Assembly: GCA_037349105.1 (NCBI GenBank)
Contig: JAYJMM010000087.1
Location: 1,421,501 to 1,485,500, forward strand
Source of the DNA: Limnomonas spitsbergensis
Lineage: Eukaryota > Chlorophyta > Chlorophyceae > Chlamydomonadales
Length of the DNA: 64,000 nucleotides
Reading direction: 5' to 3'
Shown: positions 12,301-24,300 of the stretch, one piece after another
Position numbering within the stretch: the stretch's first letter is position 1
Layout of the letters: the number at the start of each line of letters is the position of its first letter
The notes under the pieces: generated by a model
Database searches by the model: none
What the model was told of the DNA's origin: nothing
Seen by the model: the letters and a program-made list of their open reading frames with translations, nothing else
Made by a program: the position numbers and the translations under genes

Positions 12301-15300
12301 TTCCTGCAACGTGTCAGCAGCATCAAAATGGGGAGGTCAGCAGGGCAGCTTGGACAGGAGAGGGAATGCCAAGGCAGGACTGGACAGGACTGGACAGGAC
12401 TGGGCAGGATAGTGGAGAATAGGGGGGGGAGGGTAATGCGTAGGACATTATGGCATGATACAGCACTATGGCAATCTGTGTCAGAAAGGTACACGTAAGC
12501 TACCCTTTATCTGTGATAGTGGGGGCTCACCAGTGGGGCACGGCTGGCATATGGTGTCTGTGTTTCCGGAGCAGCCGCCAGTCTTCTGATAACCTGGTGG
12601 GTGGAGTTGACGTGAAGGAATACGTTGGACGCGGAATAAGTGCAACACAGCACATAAGTGGGAAAACAAGTGGGCAAACAAGTGGGCAGAGGGCAAACAA
12701 AAATGTTCACATTGACGAGGGGGTACAGGGCGGCTTATTCAGTCTTTGTTCAGTGTAATGAAAGTGTATAGGATAAAGGATTAAGTAGCCTGGATTGGCG
12801 GCACAGATGTCCAGTGTTTCTGTTTAAGGCTCAAATGCAACCTTGGAGGGCAACCCCACAACGGCCAAACACCTTGTGGCCAAAGCAGCAAGGCTGGCCA
12901 CAAAGGGGGGCCCAGCCAGGGAATGGAGTGTAGCTGACATGTTGCCGAGTCATGGAGAAAAAAAAGACTGCCTAAGTCTAAGCTTATTGGCCTGACTCTG
13001 CCTCATTGACATGACATTGGCTGACATGACATATGTTGTGAAGCGCATGGATAGTTCACCGTGAGGTTCTCGATGAACAGAAAGGACAGCTCACCGATGG
13101 GGCAAACGGAGCAGTACTGGCAGGAAGCCGGGGCGTTGGCGGTGTTCAGGAAAGTGCCGGGCGAGCAGGACTGGCACGTCACGTCAGAGGTGGTGGTGCA
13201 GGCAGACACCCTTGCAGAGCCGGTGGGACAGGTGGCGCAGGGGGAGCAGTACCGGGCAGTGGTCGTGGAGGTTGTGGTGAAGGTGGAACCTGTGAGAGGA
13301 GAGGGTTGGGGCTTAAAGTAACAGGTTTAGGGTTAAGGGTTGAGACTTAAGAAGGGTGGGGTTGCGTGGGTGGGTGGGTGCTTGGGGCAAAGGAAGAAGG
13401 GCGCTTCCTCTGGGCGTGAAAGACAATTATTGGAACACGGCAGGTCAGGACAAAGACAGCGGTCTTTGTCTTGATAAGACTTGAAGGAGTCATCAATGCC
13501 TATTTTCTTCTACACAAACACGGCTCCTCTGTACTTGGGAACCTACCGGCTTGGCAAGGTGTGCAAATGATGTCGTTGCTGGGGGTAGCGGCGGTCGACA
13601 CAACAAAACCTGTCCAGGGTTGGGGAGGATGCGGGGAAGATGAAAGGCAGGTAGGGGTGGGGGGGGGGGCTAGTGGCTAGTGTAAGTGCAATCGTGACAG
13701 AGAAAGAGGAGCGGGGAGGGAGGAGAGGCACAAAACGTTATCATTGTGTGTATGGGGCAAAGGTCAAACAAGCGTTATGCAAGGTAAAGGTTCTTCTGAT
13801 TATGAAAGATGACATCTACTCACTGGTGGATCTGCTATTCAATGGTGGATCTGTCTCATGGTGGATTCGTGTGATGTTTGTGTGGACTCCACTTACCGGC
13901 GGTGCAGGGGGTGATGGGGGAGCAGGACAGGGAGCCTGGGGACGATGAGAAGCTTCCTGCAGACAAATCGATTTGAAGCAGGCGTTTCAAAAAGCAAATA
14001 CCGCTGTTTCAAAAGGGTTTTATCGTAGTATCAAAGGGCAGTTACACAGGGGTGGCAAGATGGCGACCTAGTTGACATTCTCATTTTTTCTGAGTAAGAT
14101 GTCTGAAGTTATCTTGATACACATGCCTCAATGATACAAATGTTTCAACAAGCAGTTGAGCCACGGACATGACTAGGACCAGGACCATATTGCTTGTCCC
14201 ATTATGGATCACAAGTAACAGTCGACACAAAAGCCTTTTTGGCTGTCTTAACAAATAATGCAATGACTCAACAGTTTAAGCTTAGACCAGTGTGTAGGGC
14301 ATACGAGTACTGTGGCCGGGCACTGCTTGAAGGCAAAACTTGCAAGCCAAATGCAAGGCCCTTGCACACTTCTGCTAGGCACTGCAGCAAGGCCTATGCA
14401 TTCTGATGCAAGGCCCCTGCACATAGCTGATGCGCACTCCTGCACGGCTTGCATTACAATATACAACAATCCCTGACCCTCGCAGACGGCAGCAGGGCAG
14501 GTCCTCACCTGCAGCACAATCCTGGCACTGAGTGTTGCTGGACAGACCGCAAGGAGCCGACTGGAAGGTGCCTGCCAGGGGGGGGATAAGGAAAGGGAGG
14601 GAGGGAGGGGCAGTTTTAGACAGGACATAGGGAGCAGACTTGAAGTTGCCTGTCAGGAGAGGATATGGGTGGGGTCAAAGGCCTGAAGACTGTACATCGC
14701 AATGCCACCTGTTCGTGCCTTATTCAGGTCGCCACACCCAGATGTTAAATGCGCATGTCGCATACCGCATCAGCAGGTCAAACTTACCGGCAGCGCAGAT
14801 GTTGCAAGGCAGGCACTGGCCTCCCGAGGCATAGGTGTTGGAACCGCAAGTAGTGCATCGGGTGTTGGCTGTGGAGATGCAGGAGGCAGAGACAGCGGAG
14901 CCTGGAGGAGGATGGTGAGAGGCGGGGAGTGGGGGGGTGAGTGGGGAGGTTAAGGGTGGGAGGTTCGAGGCAGCAAATGAGAAGAAAAAAATCTTTATCC
15001 TAAATCATTAAACGCTTGAAGGGAGCCACCCGTGGGAAGAGTACAAAACAATTACAGTGGACAATGACCAGTGCAAAGTTTTCATTGTACACGTGGACAT
15101 GCTGACAATGGAAAATGTATGTATGTATCGGGGACCCATCGAGAGTTGAAATAAGCAAGAAGAAAGGAAGGAAGGTCATAGCATGTGGAAGGAAGGAAGA
15201 AAAAAATGTGGTAGCTTGTAAAGAAAGGATGAAAGGCCGTAGCCGCGGTCGTAGCTTGTAAAAGAAAGGAAGAAGTATCGTAGCATGTGGGGAACTCACC

Positions 15301-18300
15301 GGCTGGGCAGGTGCTGCAGGTCTGGCATGACTGAGAGCCGGCAGTGCTGCTGTATGTTCCTGTTTGGGTTGGGGGACAGAAACACGTGAGCATCGAAGGC
15401 AACAGGTTTAGGCCTCCAGAATGCAGGGAAGGTTAACACATATCGAACAGGGTTCGCACATGTTGGAGAGGCACGGGTAGGTGGACTCACCAGCGAAGCA
15501 TGACTGACAGACGGTGTTTGACGTGGTGGTGCAACCCGCGACCTGGGAGGTGCCCACGTCGCAGACCTTGCAATGATTACAGGAGGCGGAGTCGGCCAGA
15601 GAAGAGAAGGTGGATCCTGAGAGGGGAAGGAGGAGGAGGAGGAGGGTTTGGGTAAAGGGGGAGGAGGAGGAGGAGGAGGAGGAGGAGGAGGAGGAGGAGA
15701 AGGATTTGAGGGGGGAGGAGGAGGAGGATTTGGGTGAGTGGGTAGGAGGAGGAGAATGATGCGGGTGAAGGGGAAGGGTAGATGAGGTTTTGTGTGAAGG
15801 GGGAGGGTAGATCGGAATTTGGGTGTGAGGAGAGGGGGGAGGGGGGATTAGGGTTGGACAGGGGGTAGAGGGAGTGGAGGTGGATAAATTTGGGGTGGGG
15901 GGAGTAGGGTTGAGACAGAAATGTGCAGGGAAGGCTTCGGAGGGGGGGGATTTGGCTGGAATCATTACATTTGGCTGAAGAGACAGACGAGTCACTAGTT
16001 TAACAGAGGGTGTGTGCGAAGCTGAGCTAGGGGAAGCTAGTCTGGCTGGTGGGAGCGAGGTGACTTCAGGGAAGTGTGGGCGCTGATCCGATGTGTGAAC
16101 TGGGTGCCACATACTGACCTACTGAGGTGAGTCTCTAATCCAGTACGGCCTGGTATCATCCCTCTTAACAAGAGGCGAAGGTGCCCCTTCCAATCGTCAT
16201 GAGTTGTTTGCACTGGCGGAGGAAAAAATGGAAAACAGTAAACGAGTGCAGTCCTGCCTGGTATTTCGCTCTCTCACCAAGAGTACACTGGGTGCACACT
16301 GAATCTTGGGTGGTGGTGCAAGTTTGCTTGGAAGTGCCTGTGCAGGGGAGAAAGGCGGTGAGTGGGGTGTGAGGGCGCCAAGATGCCAGGCAGGGTGAGT
16401 GGGGTGTGATTCATGATAAATATCTTAGGCATGATAAATATCTTATGCATGATAAATATCTTATGCATGATAAATGTCCTCAGTGTAACAAAATCAGTAA
16501 GTAATGCTTTGCGCCAAACATGATGAGACATTTGTTATGACGATGATGGTGATGATGATTGAACAATCGATTTTATGACAATTAAGGTGACCGAGAGTGC
16601 TTTGTGTGTCTTACCCGCAGGGCAGGTGCCACATGGGGTACATGAGGGGGCACCGGCCGCAGAGAAGGTTCCTGAAAAGGGCAGGGAGTAGAGGATATCA
16701 AATGGAGAAAACATGAGCTGTCATGACATCGCAAGTAAGCCTGCACTTAACAGCCGGGGTACATGCAATTTCCTTATTTCTTGATGCTGAAGTCAACAGA
16801 GGCATGTACTTTTCGGTGCATGTATTTTCTCGATGCTGAAGTCAACAGGGGCATTCATGGCACACAGCACTGACGCCAGGGCACATGCAGAGAACAGCAC
16901 TCGGGAGCAAACCTAAGGAAATGCTTCCTGGCGGGGGGGCAATCCACATGATAAAATGGGACACTTCTCAAGGAAGTTGTATACAAATCATCCCTCACCG
17001 CTGTTGCAAGACATGCACACGAGAGAGCCTGCCGTCGCGTAGGTTCCTGCCACACAAGGCTGGCACAGGCCATTGACCGGGTAAGAGCCGCCGGGGCAGT
17101 TTCCGGCAGGCCCAGCGTCGCCAGCGCCGCCGGCAGGACCAGTCTGAGTGGAGTTGGCGAACTCGTGGCGGACTTGGTAGCTGTCGACGCAAATGCAGGG
17201 GTCGTGCAGTCCAGACAAGACACACAAGAAGCACAGGACCTGCTGGACGTTGTCAGGCATGTACGCACCTGTGTGTGTGGGGGGGTGCAGGTTGGTTGGG
17301 TGTTTGGTTGGAGGGGTTGGTTGGAGGCTGGAAAGATAGCGGTCGACATACAAACTGACAGGCGCATAACCTTAATCCTGAAACTTTAGCTACCAGTGAG
17401 CCCCACACATGAAAAGTGATTTTCATGCAAAAATTCAGCTCAATACGATGAATGTTTCCCCAAAAAAACTTCCCATGGGAACGATTTTCCTTCCGAAGAG
17501 CTACCACTTAAGTTTTAAGTAGTGTCAAGTGGTTTTGCCCCTAGGGTGCAGACTGGCCTAGGTTGAGGGTCAAAAAATCACAGAGGAGGGACGTAGAAAA
17601 GGCAGTAAAGCCAGTTGGAAGTTTGTTAACATTAGTTGTGAAAACAACAGATTTAAGGGTGTGCATTGGCGCCTTACGAGTTCTTGCCCATCACTGGCTG
17701 AAACCTCAGATCTAGATCCATCACCTGATTCCAGATCTACTCCCAATTCGTGACTCACATTGGCTACATCCCCAGGCAAAGTTGGGCCAGATGTGGGGGT
17801 CGGCGCGCACGCACTGGTAGCAATTGTCGCGACCTGCCATGTCCACAACACTGTTGTTGACTGTAGAGGTCATGCTGCAGAGGCAGACACGCACACACAC
17901 ACATAGGGAGGGTATTGAATTCAATTCTCATTTCAATTTAAAAATAGCTGTTTACTATAGAGGTCATGCTGCAGAGGTAGCCACACACACAGATGAGATA
18001 TTTCATTTAAAATGTATTTATATGACAAGGTATTGGCTCGATGTACAAAGAGGAAATCTTGAAGTTTTAGATTTAAGGGATTTCGTTGACCGGAAGTATT
18101 GAATCAGAGCAAACAGAAGTGCCCCCAGAAGTCAAAAACTTAAGCTTTCAGTCATGCAGGTAGGACGTGTCTGTCTGGCTGGCTGGCTGGCAGTCTGGCT
18201 GGCTCCACTCACCAAGCCTGGCAGCCGTATCCATCGTGGACGTCCGTGTCAGCCAGGCAATTGGCACAGTCAACACCTTGTTGGGCTGCAGGGGGGGGGA

Positions 18301-21300
18301 GAGGCAGAGCAGGACGAAATTAAAAAAAGCGTGGAGACATTCATCTCAAAGATGAAACAGCATCTTAGAATTAGATAACACACACCGATAATAACAAGCG
18401 TTGATTGTTTGAAAGAAATCGAGGCTTGAAGACATGATGCACTCACAAGTGAAGACGAGGGTGGGGTCCTGGCAGTACTGGCGGCAGCCATAGCGCTTGT
18501 CATAGTTCGGCTGGCTGGCTGCGAGGGCCGGCTTCATACAAGTTACGCACTGGTCACCGGTGTAGGCCAGCTCGGTGTTCAGGACTACATTGTCCAAGGT
18601 GCCAACCCTGCAGGGAAGAGGGCAGAAGAAAAAAAAGGCGAATGAAGGTGGGTTAGGGATTTAAGGTCAAGGGTTCAGGCTTGGATTAGGGTTCAGGGTT
18701 GGCTTAGGGCTCAGGGTTGGATTAGGGTTTAGGGTTCGATTAGGGTTCAGGGTTCGATTAGGGCTCAGGGTTGGATTCGGGCTCAGGGTTGGATTAGGGT
18801 TCATGGTTGGATCAGGGTTCGTGGTTGGATTAGGGTTCAGGGTTGGATTAGGGTTCATGGTTGGATTAGGGTTCAGGGTTGGATTAGGGTTCAGGGTTGG
18901 ATTAGGGTTCATGCTTGGATTAGGGTTCAGGGTTGGATTAGGGTTCAGGGTTGGATTAGGGTTCAGCTTGGATTAGGGTCCAGGGCTGGATTAGGGTTCA
19001 GGGTTGGATTCGGGTTTAGGGTTCGATTAGGGTTCAGGGTTGGATTAGGGCTCAGGGTTGGATTAGGGCTCAGGGTTGGATTAGGGTTCAGAGTTGGATT
19101 AGGGTTCAGGGTTGATTTGGGTTAAGAGCTCGGCAGTAAGGACAGAAGTGCAAACATTGAAGCAGAGGGTACAGGTATGAGGGTTGGGCTTCGGGTGCGG
19201 TGTTTGGGATTTTGGGATAGCCCTAAACCAGCTGGAAGATGGGCAAGGGGGGGAGGAGGGGAGTGAGATGGGGGGAGAGTGATGAGGGGCGTTGGGTAGG
19301 GGGATGAGTGATTAGGGTCGTAGGATGAAATATTGAGTGAGGGGAGTGTATGGTGAATTAGGCGACCCCTCAATGACGCGCCACCCCTTAAAAGAAACTC
19401 ACTGGCTCCAGTTGCCGTAGCAGGACCTCTCGAAGGCATTGAGCGTGACGTTTGTCTTGATGTTGGCGTACACGATGATATCAATGCAGTCGCAGATGGT
19501 TGCCTCCGTGAACGCATTCTTGATGCAGACTTGGCACATGTCGCGTTGGAAGGAGTCAGTGACTCCTGCACATTGTCCGCACGCCCTGGATGAGAGAGGG
19601 GGAGGAGGGGAGCCAAATTGAGCGTTTGAGGCGAAGAAGTTGCGAAGTTGAAAAAACAAGCCTTTCAGAAGATGCAGCGCTGGAGTGACTGAGTGACTCC
19701 TGCACACTGTCAGTAGGGAATGCCTTTTCTTTTGCTTGGCCTTAACAAGGAGGTCTTGAATAGGACTATGTGAGAACATAGCAGGAGAGAGATAGGTAAG
19801 GTGGGAGGGGGGCGCGGAACAAGCCTTTCAACAGATGCAGCGCTGAAATTAGTCTGCAGGTATACTTTACCCAAGCAAGAAGGCAAGCTACACCAAACCC
19901 TGCTAACCGGTGTGTGGCTGTAGTCTAGCCGAAAACAGCTGAAGAAAGAAAGAAAGCTACGCCCCGTGGGAGGCGTGAGAGTTAAGAAATCACCGCAGCC
20001 TGGGCTACAGCTGAAGAGTCCTAAATTGATTGATGTTTGGTCCTTCTCACCAGTTGTAGTTGGGGATGGCGCCATTGTAGGGGTCGGTGTATGTGCACGA
20101 GAAGCAGAAGTCACGGACCGAGTCCAGAGGGCTGATGGCCATGCTGCAGAAAGGAGAAAGACAGGCCAGCGGTCAGTCACCCTGACGCCCCCCTGGTGAC
20201 GACCCCCTGGTGACGACCCCCTGGTGACGACCCCCTGGTGACGACCCCCTGGTGACGACCCCCTGGTGACGACCATATATGTTCACTAAAATATATGTAC
20301 CACAGCTAGTCTTCTTGGTAGAAATCTTGCTGAAACTGGAGATGGATTTTAGTGAAAAGGAAGCAGTTTTGAAAGGGGACCCAGCAGACGGATCTCTCAC
20401 CAGTTCTGGCATGCCCAGGGGTCCTTGGGCGTGGGGGCAGACATCATACACTGGGAGCACTGAGTGGCTTGGTAGGCTGTGGGGAGGGATGGGAAATGAG
20501 GGGAGGGGTAAATTTGTTAGGAATATCTCTCAAATTAGTGGCTTTCGTGGTGAGTAGGGAAGGGGGCAGAGGGCGGAGTGGACGGATACGCGTGAGGTGC
20601 TGTAAGGGTTGGCAGCAGCAGCAGCAGAGGCTGCGTCGAGAGCGTTCGCGGAATGAGGAAAGGGAGACCAGATATCATAACAAGCTTGGGCAACAGTATT
20701 TGCTAGGTTGCGTCAAGTGTGCACAGTAAAACGAATGAGCAGCATTAAGTGTGCACAGTCAAACGAATGAGTGGACGAGCACTGCCTGCTTTAGAAGTAA
20801 GTACACTGGAGCGGTAACGGTGCAGATGGCTTATGGGCCCAGGCTGCGCTGTTACATTATCTCTCACGCCTCCCACGGGGCGTAGATTTCTTTTTTCTTC
20901 GCACCCTGGACCCCTTGCAGCGACAAGAGTGGGTGGCGGTTGTAGGGCTGGTCTACAACAACTTACTGGATGTGACCAGAGCGTTGTCCTGGCAGTACTG
21001 TGCGCAGCCGTACGCCTTCTCCGAGGGTGGGAACACGTTGAGGGCATTGTTCATGCACTGGACGCACATCCCGGGGCTCAGCAGGGAGCTGCAGAGGGAG
21101 TGGGGGGGAGGCAGGGGGGGGAGGGGGGGGGAGTGTGAGTGGGGGCAGCAGGGGGGGATGAGTGTGAGTGGGGGCAGTAGGGGGGGTGAGTGTGAGTGGG
21201 GGCAGCAGGGGGGGGGGGTGAGTGTGAGTGGGGGCAGCAGGGGGGGGTGAGTTGGGGGAGGCAAGACTTGATGTCAGGTGTCATGTGGGTGTAATGAATC

Positions 21301-24300
21301 AACAGAAACTGCGCAGAGGAGGAGGGCGCAGGCTCACTGTTCAGGAGGGGCAGGGGGGGAGGGGAGGGGGGCACCCCAGGCTGGGGTGTGAAGGACAGAG
21401 CAGAAACAGGACTCGTGAAGAAACGGCATGGAATGTTTTGCTTAAATAGAAATGCTATGAATTTTCCGCCAGTATCACCAAAGCATTCCTTCCATTTATG
21501 TGCTGTGCCTGCTATTTTGCATTCCTCCCCTGTGCCTACCTGTTTCTGGTGAAGCACTGGGACTGGATGCCGGACGGCTTCTCAAGTCCCTCGATGACTG
21601 CCTGCAGGGACTTGGCATCGGCAACGCATTTGCCGTACTCCTGGTCTTGGTTCAGGGCGCAGGTGGTGCAGTTGGCGCGCGCAATAGCGTTTGTGATAGC
21701 AGAGCCTGCGCGTGGGGAACAGAGAGACAAATTGGTTCGCTGAAATTAGGTTTGATATCTGACTTTTTGCGCACAAGCCACCAGGCACAGAACACTCGAG
21801 GAGACATTGTACCCATTGCAATAAGCAAAACATAGCAGGTACTGGCAGGCCCAGTGGGGGGAAAGGAACCCAAGGTACTGGACCGGCAGGTTCAATTGCT
21901 TAGCAGACAGCCGGACAAGAAGTAGTCCCTGTCCTAAACCCTTGACCCCTAAGACCTTTAGCCCTAAACCCTTCCTGTCAGGGGAAGTTGACATACACAA
22001 ATGCACCAGTTTGGCACGAGGTCCTACAGCGGACGGCCACTCACACTCAGCGCATGCATAGTAGTAAGAGTTGTTGGCGCCCTTGTAAGGATCACCCTGC
22101 GAGAAGAAGGATTTAAAACGTAAGGGTATAGGACTGAGGCGCAGGGGCGCGCTGGAGGCGCTGGGGCGGCAGTGCAGTCAGCCAGTCATGGGGTAGGGTA
22201 AGACGAAAGTAGAAAATGAAATAAATCGTTGCGCTTCCTCGTTGATCCTTCAAAGGATGCAGGGTTATCAATAAATGGTTCATGGACACGTGTGTCTATC
22301 GTTTTTGTTATAGAACAGATGGATGTCAGCTGCTCACCTTGACGCAATCAAAGCAGACGTTACGGGAGGTGGTGTTGACGGGGTTGAGCTGCATGCTGCG
22401 CAGGTGTGAGGGAGAGTCGGGTCAGGAAGGGAGGTGAGGGTTAATATCGGGTCAGGAAGGGAGGTGAGGGTTAATATCGGGTCAGGAAGGGAGGTGAGGG
22501 TTTATATCGGGTCAGGAAGGGAGGTGAGGGTTTATATCGGGTCAGGAAGGGAGGTGAGGGTTAATATCGGGTCAGGAAGGGAGGTGAGGGTTTATATCGG
22601 GTCAGGAAGGGAGGTGAGGGTTTATATCGGGTCAGGAAGGGAGGTGAGGGTTAATATCGGGTCAGGAAGGGAGGTGAGGGTTTATATCGGGTCAGGAAGG
22701 GAGGTGAGGGTTAATATCGGGTCAGGAAGGGAGGTGAGGGTTAATATCGGGTCAGGAAGGGAGGTGAGGGTTTATATCGGGTCAGGAAGGGAGGTGAGGG
22801 TTAATATCGGGTCAGGAAGGGAGGTGAGGGTTTATATCGGGTCAGGAAGGGAGGTGAGGGTTTATATCGGGTCAGGAAGGGAGGTGAGGGTTAATATCGG
22901 GTCAGGAAGGGAGGTGAGGGTTAATATCGGGTCAGGAAGGGAGGTGAGGGTTTATATCGGGTCAGGAAGGGAGGTGAGGGTTTATATCGGGTCAGGAAGG
23001 GAGGTGAGGGTTAATATCGGGTCAGGAAGGGAGGTGAGGGTTAATATCGGGTCAGGAAGGGAGGTGAGGGTTAATATCGGGTCAGGAAGGGAGGTGAGGG
23101 TTTATATCGGGTCAGGAAGGGAGGTGAGGGTTAATATCGGGTCAGGAAGGGAGGTGAGGGTTTATATCGGGTCAGGAAGGGAGGTGAGGGTTTATATCGG
23201 GTCAGGAAGGGAGGTGAGGGTTTATATCGGGTCAGGAAGGGAGGTGAGGGTTAATATCGGGTCAGGAAGGGAGGTGAGGGTTAATATCGGGTCAGGAAGG
23301 GAGGTGAGGGTTTATATCGGGTCAGGAAGGGAGGTGAGGGTTTATATCGGGTCAGGAAGGGAGGTGAGGGTTAATATCGGGTCAGGAAGGGAGGTGAGGG
23401 TTAATATCGGGTCAGGAAGGGAGGTGAGGGTTTATATCGGGTCAGGAAGGGAGGTGAGGGTTTATATCGGGTCAGGAAGGGAGGTGAGGGTTAATATCGG
23501 GTCAGGAAGGGAGGTGAGGGTTAATATCGGGTCAGGAAGGGAGGTGAGGGTTAATATCGGGTCAGGAAGGGAGGTGAGGGTTTATATCGGGTCAGGAAGG
23601 GAGGTGAGGGTTTATATCGGGTCAGGAAGGGAGGTGAGGGTTAATATCGGGTCAGGAAGGGAGGTGAGGGTTAATATCGGGTCAGGAAGGGAGGTGAGGG
23701 TTTATATCGGGTCAGGAAGGGAGGTGAGGGTTTATATCGGGTCAGGAAGGGAGGTGAGGGTTTATATCGGGTCAGGAAGGGAGGTGAGGGTTAATATCGG
23801 GTCAGGAAGGGAGGTGAGGGTTACTATCGGGTCAGGAAGGGAGGTGAGGGTTTATATCGGGTCAGGAAGGGAGGTGAGGGTTTATATCGGGTCAGGAAGG
23901 GAGGTGAGGGTTAATATCGGGTCAGGAAGGGAGGTGAGGGTTAATATCGGGTCAGGAAGGGAGGTGAGGGTTTATATCGGGTCAGGAAGGGAGGTGAGGG
24001 TTAATATCGGGTCAGGAAGGGAGGTGAGGGTTTATATCGGGTCAGGAAGGGAGGTGAGGGTTAATATCGGGTCAGGAAGGGAGGTGAGGGTTTATATCGG
24101 GTCAGGAAGGGAGGTGAGGGTTAATATCGGGTCAGGAAGGGAGGTGAGGGTTAATATCGGGTCAGGAAGGGAGGTGAGGGTTTATATCGGGTCAGGAAGG
24201 GAGGTGAGGGTTAATATCGGGTCAGGAAGGGAGGTGAGGGTTAATATCGGGTCAGGAAGGGAGGTGAGGGTTAATATCGGGTCAGGAAGGGAGGTGAGGG

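Larger units (their letters stand above)
377..16671 (-). other. Exons 16-50: phase 1-1 exons encoding about 33-36 TNFR/ephrin-receptor-like cysteine repeats
   Basis: Exons (low..high): 16615-16671, 16278-16337, 15491-15616, 15300-15359, 14788-14901, 14509-14571, 13897-13956, 13547-13609, 13095-13289, 12531-12593, 12247-12303, 11568-11750, 11121-11246, 10639-10761, 10291-10350, 9733-9852, 9159-9284, 8669-8872, 8011-8256, 7790-7852, 7453-7509, 6949-7071, 6732-6794, 6334-6462, 5776-5916, 5314-5496, 5002-5064, 4463-4699, 3874-3996, 3417-3602, 2945-3004, 2304-2489, 1838-1963, 1165-1284, 377-715. Each length is a multiple of 3, each starts and ends inside a Gly codon (phase 1). Two half-modules of about 20 residues alternate: A, like GTYSSTAGSQSCQTCSTCPA, and B, like GTYVSAACTPASDKKCAACT. 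Fourteen exons hold a single half-module; others hold two to six. Alternation A-B is kept across almost all exon borders, with breaks at exons 15/16, 33/34 and 43/44. Confidence 0.88.
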
